Assembly: GCA_037976565.1 (NCBI GenBank)
Contig: CP137674.1
Location: 29,977,047-30,041,046 of the forward strand
Direction: 5' to 3'
DNA from: Mesocentrotus franciscanus
Lineage: Eukaryota > Echinodermata > Echinoidea > Camarodonta > Strongylocentrotidae
DNA length: 64,000 nt
Shown here: positions 25,601 to 36,280 of the stretch, piece after piece
Layout of the letters: each line of letters begins with the position of its first letter
Position numbering within the stretch: the stretch's first letter is position 1
Translations under genes and position numbers: made by a program
The notes under the pieces: model-generated
Told to the model about the DNA's origin: nothing
What the model saw: only the letters and a program-made list of their open reading frames with translations
Database searches by the model: none

Positions 25601-28600
25601 CGAACGAAAGAGACAGAAATCTTCGGTCTAGTCTAGATCTAGTCTACATCCTACAGGATCTTTGTTTTAATGTTAACATTAAATAAAAGAAAGTTGGACT
25701 CGAGAGTTATACCTAAGGCTAAGTAGACTCTAACTAGTCTTAGACAGAAATAACCGTCTGGTATGGGTCATTCTTTAATAAAACTGACATTTGTTGACAT
25801 TCCCCATACACAGACGGTAACCAATACGGCTCGCAACGGGGGGAGAGATTGAGCCGATTGTGCAGCACTTGATACCCCGAAACTTTCTCCCACGATTTTC
25901 TTTATTTAGATCTAATTTTCTGATTTATAAATCAGATACAAAAATACTATGTATTTTTGTTCTCCTATGTACAGTTCTCAAAGTTTTATTACCTATTTCA
26001 AAATGCAAAATTTACGGACTTACGTATATGAGTTATCCATTTTTTATCTCAGAACCAAGGAAACGGTACGTTCATGCATTCGAACTGGTAATCTATGACA
26101 TGACCCGCCCGATATATTTCCGGGTCAACCGACCAAAACAAGCCCAATGGCCAATCAGAGCACGTGTTTGATATTGGGCTTATGAATATTCAAACATCAC
26201 CGGCTCAAGCCGGGCTGACTCATACGTAGCTATTGGACGTTCGAAAAGAAAAAATGAATATTCATCAACTTAAACCAAGATGGCTGACAACAAATCTTGT
26301 TGACTACAAGACTTTCTCGGATTAATCATTAATATAGGATCTAAATGAGCAAGCTATCGTAAGTCAAAGTATATATTTCCGGGTTATTTATTATGGCTAT
26401 TTAGATTCAGTGTAATATTGCAGCCAAAGTGGATATATGAAGACGTAAAGAGTGAAAAACTCGTTGCATATCTCATTCATCGCGGTCCGGCCGAACCGAA
26501 CCATTCGTTCCGCACACTACCCCATACGCCGTACTTCAGTCTATGTATAGAGGCGGTCAGAGGAGCCAGATGCAATCTCAGCGGAACAACCGTCGATATC
26601 AGAGACTGAAGCTTTCGGTCTAACTAGTTAAACTAGTCTAAGTAGATCTAGATCTAAGTTAAGTAGATCTAGACCTAAGTTAGATCTTGATTTACTAGAT
26701 CTAGCCTAGATGTAGACCCTATATAGATCCTAGATCTAGATCTAATAATTAATAGACTCTAGGCCTATCTAGATTTATTTAGTCAAGGATCTACATGAAA
26801 TTGATACTTGAGTCTTGATAGATCTAGGGTAGATGTAGACCTAGTCTCTACTGGACCTATAGAAAGTAAAATCTAGATCTAGACTAGATTAGATCTACTG
26901 TATTTTGTAAGATCTAAATTAACAATAACAGGAGTTTAGGTCTTGTCTGTGCCTAACAGTAACAAGTTGGATTCTAGACTAGACTAGATGTAGAATTTTA
27001 TGTAGAGGAGGTCTAGAGTCTAGTAGATTTTTCTTTCTAAAATTCTACGCACACATATTAAAACTATTAAGCTCTAGGCCTAGACTAGATCTATATTAAT
27101 TATTTTTCTTAATTTCATTTTTCTTTTGACAGAGTCAGACTCAGAGATGGAGTGGACCTCGAGTCGTATCCACCGAATAGACCTTTGGTCCAAAAGTTCT
27201 CTCCTGCCATGGCTTCAAAGTCTTGGACTTGGTTCTCATCCTAGCTCGGCCTCAAGGCTCAAGGAAAGGGTTTGGATATGCAGAATGTACTCAAGGCCAA
27301 GCTCAATGTCTAGGTGACAGCTATAGAACCTACTGTGCTAAGCGGCCTTGTGAAGTGATCTTCTTAGTAAAATTTGTACACCAATATTTATAAACAAAGG
27401 TAAGGTTTTTGGGGGTTCTTCTAGACCTACATATAAATAAATTACTAATTTGTTGTTGAGTCTGTAATCTTGATTGATATATATGATTAAAGGGTTAAGG
27501 TACTGGATTTCATTACATTTTCTATGTACAATCACAAACTGGTAATTCCATGTAAGGGAAGTCAACCGTGACAGGTCTAAATCATAGATAAATTACTACA
27601 TCAGCCAGATAAATATTGTACAAAGAATAGGGCAGCAATTAATGTATAACTATAAAGATGTGATTGAACCAACTGTAATGAGCATGTTTATGATGTAAGC
27701 TGCTCTGTTTGTTATATACCAGTTAAGGTATCTCTTTCTCTTCTATTCACGACAGGGGAATGTTCATTAATTCTGTTTACAACATTGTTTGGTTCAAGAT
27801 TAAACTCAATAGTCCATTTTGCAAATGTCTAAAACCTTCAATGTGGTTGGTAACAATGTGTGGAACCAAATACATTTAAATAACAATTAGAATCACTGAT
27901 GAAAATGTACTTATGTTCTGTTGAACACATTAGATACAGTGACAAATATTTTTCTGAGAAATATATTTGCGCTCTTCATGAAATATATTATATATGTATC
28001 TCTGTTTTAAATATTAGGTTGCAAAATAAAGAGCTATGGCATCTACATGTACTGCTAATTCATGACATCTGGAATTTCATTCTTAAGTTATTGTCCATCT
28101 CTTCAAGTTGAAAAGGTAAGCAGTATCAGTTACCATAATTTATCTTATCAGTTTGTTCTGTGCCTGTCATTGTTACCATACCCCTACAGCAGTCGTTAAA
28201 AATGAAACGACATAAGTCAGTACATTTTTCATAATCCTTGTAAGAAGTCTAATACCCATCTTACCCATTCTGTTGTATAAAACGTACACAAATGGTTATG
28301 AAAGGATATTTTTTTCAAAGCAACAATTTAATTATTTATCTTTTGTAACTAAAACTGCTTTTGTCTCAAAATTTATAAAGAATTTTTTTATTCTTCTTAT
28401 TATTTATTTTGCAATCAAAGTATTTGACATAATCATTATCATGAATACAAAAGTTGTAGATAGATTGAAAAATTACACTGGTATTTATTAATTGATTCAT
28501 TTATTACTTTAAATTCTGATTCTAGACTGCAGAGCCTGAATTACCTGCATCGTTATGCTTCATATGGAACATCAGCCAGCTTACAGATACAAGCTCCCTT

Positions 28601-31600
28601 TTCCAGCTTTAAGCAAGAGGACCACAATGAGATACAGATCTCGGTATCATGGACTGGTCGCTTTCTCTTACAACCACCACTTCTTGTAAAATAAGATTTA
28701 CAAATTAATTCCTCTGAAGCTATTAGAACTGCTTCATTCAAGTTACTAAAATTTGCCATAGAATATGAGATTTTTGGTTTGATTATCAAAATCATATAAT
28801 ATTTTAAAGGAATTAAAATTTTCAATGATACTTCCAAGATTTCCTGTATTTTAAACAGAATTTTAGAATCTTGCGGAAGAAAAAAAGAACTAGTTACAGT
28901 TGGAGGATAAGACCGAAATTATAATCCATACTAAATTAGCTCTGCAATTTAGGCCTGCACTTTCAAGAAATTTCATTTTAAGTGTTGCTGCTGATCTAAA
29001 TAGCTATGATTCTGTCATGGAGGTTATTGTTACCAAACTCACATTACACAGATAATTCTGTTCATTGCAATAAATCTTAAAATATCAAATTGAAAATTTC
29101 AAAGTAGCAATTCATCTGAGTAGCAGTGAATCAATTTGATGGCCTATTTGGAACTCTTCCTAGAGGCACTTCTGGCATGACTATGTATCGATAATTACCT
29201 GTTGATGCCTAAAGTGCTATTGTAGCAATTGCACAATAAAGAATACGTAAGAAATAACAGAACTTTGTGATTGCAGTGAAAACAGATTTGTCCTGTAGGA
29301 AATATATTAACTCTGACTTATGTTGTCCTTAGAATTTTTTCAAAGCTGATAGAAAGTATTGATGATTAATTTCATATAGACAAACTATTGTATCAAGAAA
29401 AACACATTCTCACCGACTGCATGACCTTACATGACAATGTATGTCACCTTTAGATTAACAACCATATGAGTAACAGCAATCCTTGTGACAAATATTACTC
29501 TTTTTAATATCCAAAAGGTACATTGACTAGACATTGGCAGATATCAGCTGCAATACTTTAAACAACTGGCTGTCACTTTAATAGCACTTTCATTTGTGTC
29601 ATTTCAAATGTTCTTATTGTATCCCTTGAATGTATTTGCTATGCTCATTTACAAAATGTAGATTTCATTCATTAAAGCATAAGCATATTGATTAGACATT
29701 GAAGCTTTTAAATCTGTGTTAATTTTATTTTGGATGTAATCAATGTGGTTTTCATTTAACAAGTTAAAGGGGGAGGCAAAAAAAATGAATGGATGAGATT
29801 GTATGCTGGTAATTATGAAATGATGATAAAGGACAATGATTTGATTCAATGATGGTGTGTTTGTTTGATGATGAGTATTGAAATATCCTAGCAATGCTTT
29901 TTCTTATAAGTTAGTGTTTATTTATTAATTGTTGTACTTTATTTATTTTTTGAGGGGGAGGGTTCATGAAAGAACAAAACAATCACTTTGAAAGGGGCGG
30001 AAAGCAAAGTGTTGTGATGGGAGTATCGTATGTTAATGAGAGAGAGTATATGAATGGAATAACGGCACATAGTTGTAAGCAGATGTAAACAAATATAGAA
30101 AAGGGAGCACACAACAGAATGGAAAAGGGGCACTACTGAGAGAAGAAAACAGTAACAAGAGGAACTTTAAAACAAAGTAAAACAGGACAAATTGCATGAA
30201 GGAAAAGTGCACTTGTAATAAATAAGGGATATTAATCAGATGTAAAAGGGAATGTTTAAGAAGAAAAACAGGCCCCACACTTATGTAAGTACCTGAAAAA
30301 CCGGGCAATTGTGCCAACCCCAAACCCGGAATGCCGCCTAAACTGCAGCCTTTGGTATTGATCATGCTTGGTATTAAATTTGATAATTTAAAAAATACTT
30401 GGTTATCAACAAAGACTTGTTCCCCCATCCCCCCAAAAGAAATCATTGCCTAAAAATTGCCATTAATTTTGAACAGAATTCTCCATTTCCCGATGCATGT
30501 TCAAATTGAAGTTGGCCGAAACTGACGCCTGTACAGCCAATGAATGCTTGAAATAGCATATTAATAATCGAATGAATAAGAATAAAATTGATCTTAAAAC
30601 TGATATATATATGTATATGGATCAATTTTAAGGCTAAAATCGATCTTAAAATTGATTTGGATCACACTCTAACTAAAAATCGATTTTAAGGCTAAAATCG
30701 ATTTTATTTATTTGATGAAACAGCTCCTAAAATCGAAATCGATTTTAGGCCCTTAAAATCGAAATCGATTTTAGGCCCTTAAAATCGATCGGATCGATTT
30801 TAAGATCGATTTTAGGGCTTAGTGAAACACCCCCCAGGTGTCGGTCTCGTTGGGTGTGACTGGGGTATGTTGAAACGGTTGAGGTATACAAACAAGGAAT
30901 ATGATAGGTTTCGCTATTGTCCTGGTAATGAGACCCCAGTCATTTCCATGGCCAAGTTGACAATGAGCCTTGTGGACTTGGACTCCATTCCTTTTGAATA
31001 TTGTTTAGTTCACGTCATTTCAAGTGATTGTATTTCTGGATTCGGGGAATTAACTTTTTTGTTTAAAAAATGGCTTTATGAATTGTATGTATGTTCAGGT
31101 ATGCACCAATTCCTATTTGAAAGACACGCATACTGGGTTTGATAATCATAGAGAAAATAATAAAATAAATATGCAAGAAATCATACAATACCAAACAAAT
31201 ATTGTATGTGGAGAAAATGTACAATGTATTGGCAGGGGAACACTACAATACTTCTTATCGAATCATTTTCTAAGGAATCTTGATAGAACCTTCTACAAAG
31301 AAGTGTTGATAAATAATTGTCCTATATTTAGTTGAGCAAAATTCCACAAATTTACAATTGTTCGTTTTTAAAACTGTAAATGATTTGTAATTTATGGTGA
31401 TTACGAATCCAGCTTCGAACAGTACGTGTGTAACGTTTGGTTCACTAGTGAAAAAAAGGCCGATATCATTATCAGAATTCAACATGCCTATGATGATGAT
31501 TTATTGTATTGTCTTTCTCATAGTATTGTCTTCTTTGCCAAAATCCATACACATTTCAAAGGTTGATAACGTCAGCGTCTTTTATGCTAACAACACTGTC

Positions 31601-31924
31601 TTGATCTGTGCCAGTTGTGCCAGTTGAGACCTTAAAGACAAAATTGGCATGAAAATCATTTATTGTACAGGCTTTTATATGGTGTGTGTGTGTTGCATGG
31701 TGGGGAGGGAGGGGGTTTAGTAGTGTGTTTGGTTGGATGGGGTCATTTGTTTTATGTTACAATTGATTTCATTTTTGTTTTCATCAATCGTACAATCTAT
31801 GTTATGAAAATGTTTTGAAATCATGTTAAGAAAAACAATTGTATTTTATTTCTAAGATTGATTTGTATTGTTTGGAATCAATAAAAAAACTATTGAAAAA
31901 AAAAAAAAAAAAAAAAAGGGTGCG

Positions 31925-31955
<31 letters not shown>

Positions 31956-34900
31956 TGGGCGTGTCCGCGTGTGCGTGTGTGCGTTTGTGCACGCGCGTGA
32001 GGATACACGTGTGTGTTTGTGTGTGCATGGGTGGGTAGGTATATGTATCTATATAATGTATGAAGGGGTGACTAAAGTTCGCGGATATTTTTCTTTTCTT
32101 GCACATTACAAAACATCCACATCAACATATATCATGTTCCATACGTCATAAGAATCTTAATTTATCATATAATCAGATAATATAACATTCCAAGACTTTA
32201 TTTACTTGAAACCAATGATAAGACGAGAAAATCGGAAGGCTTACCACTACCGAGGTCTGTCAAAAAGTGTGACCTAAGTTCGCGCATGATATTTACTCCC
32301 CTCTTGTGGTGGACTTTATATATGTAAACCTTCGAAAAAATGACATAGTTTCAATCAGAAGCCGAACTTCATATTGAAACTTTGATATAGATAATAATTT
32401 CTCTCTATCATTGAAATTTTGCCCGAAAAAAATACCCTTGTTAAATTTTGCAAATAAAAGACAACATTTTTCATTGTTCACGTGTTAATGACAGTGTAGT
32501 CCCTATCTGTCATTTGTTTAAAAAGTTTATCATTCATGTGTCTCCTTTTTATATGTCAGCCATACATGAGTTCTCGCTCTTTTCTCCCTTTGTCTCTCCA
32601 CTTTCCACTTTTTAATTTGTCTTCTTACGAAATTCATAGATTCATTGAAATTCACAAACACAGATACAGTGGATGAGCAGGCGCGCAGGTTCGGTTTTTT
32701 GCGTAAGAAATTGAAATTTATCATTATTTTTCGAAGTCAATTCCTCTAATAACCCTGATTTTCATGTAAAAAAAAACACAATTTGTTATGATAAAAAGCG
32801 TGAGAAGGCTAGATTATTCACATTTTTATGTCGCATTTGGACCATTGGAGTTGTCGACGGTGCTCAAAGATTTCGGTGTCTTAGTCCCAAACAGGCGTAT
32901 TGTTCTCCTGTTTAAGCGCTTTTAGTGTTAGTACGCGAACTTTGGTCACACCACCGTACTGTTAATATAGGGTTTCCCGGCGAAATTCGCGAGTTTGTCA
33001 TTCGCATTCATTTACTTTGCATTTAAGTTAGCGCAGATCGGCTTTGCCATGCCAATTATCATCCAATTTTCCCGTTTTTGTATTTAATTTAGGACTTTGG
33101 TCGAAGGGTTTCATAGATCTGTCATTTAATTTAGAAACTGCTCAACTAGCATTCAAATTAATCGTCTCTTGTCGATGCGTCATTTTTATCATTTAAATTA
33201 ACGCCTGTCATTCGTATTCTAAATATGTTTATTCAAGTTAGGGTGTTATGGGAAATGCAACACACGTTTACAGTTTTAAAATAATGCATATAAACGCATG
33301 ATTCGTCATTGGGGTCTATTCTGTTATTTTCAGGACAATGCATATGGATGTAGTCAGACATTAAGTAAAGAAGGGGCGAAATCAAGGGATATGGCATTTC
33401 TGCACGGACATGTTCATATACCCGGGAAAGATGAGGATACCCTCAATCGCCCCTTTTTTTACTACAGACTTGGAATTTTACAAAAGTAATTCACATCGTC
33501 TCTTACACCCAGCACACCCCTCTGTTTTTCTAAAACACCGTCGCGATGTCAGAAAATCGTGTTGCGCCAAATCAAATGACCAAATAGCGAAAGAAGCACA
33601 TTGTTCATTAATTTGAATGAACCATACATAGATTGTAACGAAAACTTCATAGATTTGAAAACTAAAAAAAGGAATATTAACCCGAAATATACCTGACAGC
33701 ACTAAAACCGTCGAATTTGAAAGTGAGACAAATTAATTTTAATGAAAAACTCGCGAATTTGGCGGGAAAATCCTATATTTATCGTAAGGTTTTCACATAG
33801 GCCTATAAGATTTTTGAAAGTAGCTAAATCCGAGCAAAGTACAATACCGAATCATTAAATATAACTTTCTCAGCACTCACCGTTTACTGTTTCACAGATA
33901 TAATGGAACTTGTCAGAACAAGGCTTGTCCATCCATTCGTATTCATTTAACCCTGCCATTCGGAAACACTCTCCTCCACTATCAAAAGTCCAGAAGGAGT
34001 CGGCAAAGTTGCTATAGGTCAAGGTTGAGCCGTCCAACCAAGTTTGGTAAAATAGCCCTATCCAGTAATCATTGTAGTTTGGTCGGCGGTTGATGAGGAA
34101 CTCTTGTTCGTCCTGAGATCCGATGAAGACCAGGTGCATCCCAAGACCGTCACATGATGCTCTTGACGTGTCGAAGTCAGACGCATCGAGAGAGAAATGG
34201 TAACAGGACCCGTCGTGTTCGGTTTGGTTTGGGTAGCAAGCTGTGACAAAGAGAGAAAATGGAGAGGTATAGGGATTGGGGAAAGGGGGAGAGCCGGGAG
34301 AAAGACAGACAGACAGACAGATACACAGAGAGAGAGAGAGAGAGATTTGGGGCGGAGTGGTGAAACAAGGAGAGAGACGTGTAAAGGGGGATCGAATGAA
34401 AACGAAGGAGACCTCAAAATATCAATAATTCGGTACGGTACTTCTCATACTTTTCATTTTATGTGACGAGATAATCTTCACAGAGAGAAAATAAAGAAAG
34501 GGAAGATTATGGGGGATCATCAGACCAAGCTTTTGCTGTTGATACTCTGGTTACCTTAAGTTCTATTAGAATTGTTGGGGAAATCTTGTATCCATCGTGT
34601 CCATAGGTGCACAAATAATTGTTGTTCATCCCTAGTATAGGGACTTCTTTGCCCAGGTATGAAATATTTCGCACAATGTTGATAAAAATGATAAAAAGTT
34701 GATTAGTCGTTTACCAAAATGGGTGTTTTGTTACCCAGATATGAAGCGTTTTAGTTCACTGCTGATTTAAACAAAAATGTGGACAAGTCGTTACTAAATT
34801 GAGCTTAAAATTGTCTAAAGTCGGTAGAATTCTTAACAACCCTCGTGTTGAACACTTTTAGGGAAACAACAATCTCGCAAATATAGCGATTTTATGAGCA

Positions 34901-35206
34901 GAAATTTGTTGCGACAAACTCTTTTACCTACGATTTTGAGAGTGTATAAATACTTCTTCTATTGCTAAAGTGCTACTTCGACTTCCCCGTAATGGACGTC
35001 AACTATGAATTATTTGCTATTGTCAGCTTAGGAATATGAAAAGAAAAAAGGGGCGTCTGGATAATATTCGAATAAATTACTAACGGAAAAAATTCTTCTT
35101 CGTATATGTTGTAGAAATAAAGGATTTTGTACTAACCTTGTTCGGTGAAAGAGAAGTATTGGCCGAATACAACGAAGAAAACGAACAAAGAAATATAAAT
35201 GTCCAT
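20815..35206 (-). CDS. Lectin gene 1: signal peptide-CTLD-Ser/Thr linker-PAN secreted protein
   Basis: Predicted secreted C-type lectin-like protein of 295 aa from four exons: 35137-35206 (signal peptide), 33881-34240 (CTLD), 21310-21519 (Ser/Thr linker) and 20815-21062 (PAN/apple-like, with stop). All junctions have GT and AG and are phase 1, and the exon lengths sum to 296 codons. The CTLD has six Cys (long form) and the WIGL core; the PAN-like exon has six Cys. Known biology: echinoderm CTLD proteins act in coelomic immunity, adhesion or biomineral matrix; which applies here is not determinable. The 12.4-kb intron before the linker is swollen by transposons. The model is an inference from exon order and phase; a transcript would settle whether the distant 3' exons belong to this 5' half. 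Confidence 0.8.
21310..21519 (-). CDS. Gene 1 exon 3: Ser/Thr-rich linker
   Basis: A 210-nt phase 1-1 exon, acceptor TCATACAG/GCATATCC and donor GATCAAG/GTAAAT. It encodes about 70 residues dominated by Ser, Thr, Pro and Ala (for example SSSSSTTTP and [15 protein letters not shown]), consistent with an O-glycosylated stalk between the CTLD and the PAN domain. Gene 2 has a 30-residue longer version; gene 3 a damaged one. Confidence 0.85.
21689..21800 (-). mobile_element. SINE 3' end, minus orientation
   Basis: An (AAT)n run at about 21698-21738 is followed by AAAATTTATAATGCGCACAT and CACCCCAAGGGATGCTCAAG. Read on the minus strand this is a GGGGTGG..GCGCATTATAAAT..(ATT)n ending, the same kind of tail as the SINE at 12489. 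Confidence 0.65.
22190..22560 (-). pseudogene. CR1/L2-like LINE reverse transcriptase, C-terminal fragment
   Basis: The minus-strand translation around 22370-22480 reads [20 protein letters not shown] then [17 protein letters not shown], the hallmark segment following the reverse transcriptase in CR1/L2/Jockey-group LINEs. A downstream piece ([16 protein letters not shown]) fits the family's next block. The reading frame shifts between the two. The body upstream is missing and a (TG)n microsatellite follows at 22617-22661. It lies in the gene 1 intron. Confidence 0.8.
22745..23775 (+). pseudogene. L1/Tx1-like LINE ORF2 C-terminus, frameshifted
   Basis: Three successive plus frames give one degraded protein: [20 protein letters not shown] (about 22825), then [17 protein letters not shown] (about 23330), then [20 protein letters not shown] with C (about 23420-23490). 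The last is the CX2C..HX4C zinc-knuckle that ends ORF2 of L1/Tx1-type LINEs. Similarity continues as [12 protein letters not shown] after a stop at 23536. The 5' part including the reverse transcriptase is missing. It is in the gene 1 intron and probably belongs with the 3' tail at 31640-31918. Confidence 0.82.
25000..25645. repeat. Large imperfect palindrome with about 310-bp arms
   Basis: The left arm (from about 25005, TAGACCGAAGATTTCTGTC) and right arm (to about 25640, GACAGAAATCTTCGGTCTAG) are inverted copies. Both contain AGAGACAGAAGCCGACCATA or its complement, GGCCATTTATGGCCAAAACT, CCCGATGCATATCCGATGCA and CAGCCGTATTTTAAACTGTT. Differences are single bases and a roughly 34-bp segment present only in the left arm near 25213-25246. 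The unpaired centre at about 25308-25340 reads ACTGCGCATGAAGGAAGATG then ACGTCATCC. Confidence 0.88.
26135..26292 (+). promoter_or_regulatory. Promoter-like cluster: CCAAT box and YY1-like site
   Basis: CCAATGGCCAATCAGAGCAC (about 26142) contains a consensus CCAAT box. About 130 bp downstream CCAAGATGGCTGACAAC resembles the YY1-type AAGATGG element found at many start sites. Any ATG-initiated frame there is closed after six codons, so this would be a non-coding or first-exon start. Weak, motif-based inference. Confidence 0.3.
27134..27316 (+). other. Possible exon of unknown identity inside the 6.9-kb element
   Basis: A pyrimidine-rich tract ending TTTTCTTTTGACAG at 27120-27133 is a good 3' splice site. 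The next 180 bp is GC-richer than its surroundings and open in one frame to a TAG. The translation (about 60 residues, Ser/Arg-rich) resembles nothing I know and no matching donor is visible. Treat as a lead only. Confidence 0.2.
27320..30590. other. Interior of the 6.9-kb element without recognisable genes
   Basis: AT-rich DNA with only short frames. None carries a DDE, reverse transcriptase or other transposon-protein motif that I can see. Confidence 0.5.
30836..31639. other. Unassigned segment between the 6.9-kb element and the LINE tail
   Basis: Short plus frames (30822-31142, 31394-31627) resemble no family. By position it could be LINE 3' sequence or a further insertion; I cannot decide. 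Confidence 0.35.
31640..31990 (+). mobile_element. LINE 3' tail with poly(A), then TG microsatellite
   Basis: AT-rich sequence ends with GGAATCAATAAAAAAACTAT, a 22-nt A run (31896-31918) and then a (TG)n stretch. Related tails occur in the same intron of gene 2 (46800-46965) and gene 3 (55060-55192), each followed by TG-rich DNA and GGGTAGGTA. The LINE insertion therefore predates duplication of the lectin unit. It is likely the 3' end of the ORF2 fragment at 22745. Confidence 0.65.
32061..32955. mobile_element. MITE with GTGAC.AAAGTTCGCG inverted termini
   Basis: The left end contains GGGGTGACTAAAGTTCGCGG and the right end, inverted, GGTGTGACCAAAGTTCGCG. GTA flanks both sides (32058-32060 and 32956-32958). 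Genes 2 and 3 have the unoccupied intron site, for example ATATGTACTGTTTATATTTA at about 47065. A partial internal copy of the motif (GTGTGACCTAAGTTCGCG) lies near 32268. 895 bp, non-coding. Confidence 0.8.
32966..33777. mobile_element. MITE with TATAGG.TTTCCCG inverted termini
   Basis: TATAGGGTTTCCCGGCGAAA followed by TTCGCGAGTTT on the left matches the inverted right end TATAGGATTTTCCCGCCAAA plus TTCGCGAGTTT. The 812-bp interior is full of CATTTAAATT and CATTCG-type words and encodes nothing recognisable. It lies ten bases from the preceding MITE and interrupts GTTTATATTTAACGTAAGG, which is intact in genes 2 and 3. The ends resemble those of the large elements at 35376 and 56157. Confidence 0.85.
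33881..34240 (-). CDS. Gene 1 exon 2: C-type lectin-like domain
   Basis: One complete CTLD in a single 360-nt phase 1-1 exon, acceptor TTTGTCACAG/CTTGC and donor AACG/GTGAGT. It begins [13 protein letters not shown] (N-terminal Cys pair of the long form and an NQT glycosylation sequon), then [24 protein letters not shown] and HYICE. WMD sits where calcium-dependent lectins have WND. The EPN or QPD sugar-specificity tripeptide is absent (ADS at about that place), so classical mannose or galactose binding is not predicted. Confidence 0.9.
34241..35136. other. Gene 1 intron 1
   Basis: Contains GACA and GA microsatellites (about 34309-34345) conserved in the matching introns of genes 2 and 3, then about 700 bp of AT-rich DNA partly shared with gene 2 (49425-49705). 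No gene within. Confidence 0.7.
35137..35206 (-). CDS. Gene 1 exon 1: signal peptide
   Basis: Starts ATGGACATTTATATTTC and encodes MDIYIS followed by a Leu/Phe/Val core ending near FGQYFS, a typical secretory signal of 23 residues. The donor is CAAG/GTTAGT. Genes 2 and 3 have the same exon with the same length. The ATG is preceded by AAACTACAG in all copies, which could be a 3' splice site placing the 5' UTR in an earlier exon. Confidence 0.85.
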
Positions 35207-36280
35207 CTGTAGTTTGAACAAGTTTAGATAAAGAAATTGAAGTTAGAATGCAGGAGCTTCTATCTAAATTGTAGCTTCGAGACAAAACGGCGAACATGAA
35301 TGGTTTTATTGACACCCTTCATCTTGCAGAGATAAACATAATATGCATACATTCAGTAGTACCTGTTTTAATAATTAGGCTTTCCCGCCCAATTTTGCAA
35401 TTTTGTCTTTAAATTGAATGTTAAAGGGCAATCCAACCCTTGTAATAAGTTGATGTGTATAAAAGCAGAAAAATAACAGAAACAGAATGGCAAAAGTTTG
35501 AAATGAATGAGACCAATAGTAAGGAAGTTATGAATATTTGAAATGTGAGATCACTAAGTCTATGCGAATCTCAAATTGGTAGTTTGGTCAGTGGATTGTG
35601 ACGTAGAACGTGGATAACTCTCCCATTTGCCGTGTACAAAAATATCACTAATTTCTGTTTTTCTCGTAAGTTCCTTCTTCCTTGGAATAGATATTATAGC
35701 ATATTATTATAGGTCCTCTAAAAAGATTTTTTTTTTATTTTTTTTTAGTCATTGTATATGTTGGAACAGATGGGAAAGTAGTCCGGCACTACATCACATT
35801 GACATTACCGCTTCAGCCAATTTGAAGTGCCCATACTTATAGTGATTAAAACTTTCAAAAATTCATAACTTTCTTATATTTAGTCAGATTTAATTGAAAC
35901 TTTCATCAGTTTGCTTCTCTGATTTTTCTGCTTTTTTTGTTAGAGTAGTTGTCTATTTGGGTTGGATTTCCCTTTAAGAGCATTCAAATTCACGATAGTT
36001 GTGGTCGGCATGGCAAATTGTCATTCGAATTCATTTCCTTTCTTTCCAAGTCGGTGTTCATACAACAAGCTCTTCAAATGAGTCATGTTAATTTGAATAA
36101 GGAAAATACAATTCAATTTCTTTTTTTCTCGTTCGAATTTGTAATCCGTGCAAAATTCTTCAAATATGTCACCTGAATTTGGATAAAGAGCATGTAATTT
36201 AATGGATGGGCATTCGAAATAATTTTCACCCGTTTGAATTCATTATCCTTGCAACAAACTTTTCAATCGAGTTGTAGGAA

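Larger units (their letters stand above)
24540..27110. repeat. CTAG/GATC/GGCC-rich simple-sequence region
   Basis: Runs such as TAGATCTAGATC, AGGCCTAGGCCTAG and ACTAGTACTAGTAGTAC recur for 2.5 kb, flanking the palindrome on both sides (24540-25015 and 25625-27110, with an ordinary stretch at 25740-26610). The tetramer CTAG, usually rare, is heavily over-represented. No coding frame is supported. Confidence 0.75.
23946..30835. mobile_element. 6.9-kb inverted-repeat element inserted in the gene 1 intron
   Basis: The left end reads GGGGGCGTGTTTCATCAACT and the right end is the inverted GTGAAACACCCCCC. Both termini consist of 150-200 bp rich in AAAATCGATTTTA motifs, and both contain GAGCTGTTTCATCAAAT (about 24033-24050 and inverted at about 30714-30730). 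No transposase is recognisable inside. The end motif is shared with the MITE at 3351. The interior contains a CTAG-rich zone, a large palindrome and a CCAAT/YY1-like site, listed separately. Boundaries are accurate to a few bases; no target duplication is clear. Confidence 0.65.

Noticed and set aside
31826..32151. His/Thr- and Val/Cys-rich frames
   Set aside because: Products of the TG microsatellite following the LINE poly(A) tail.
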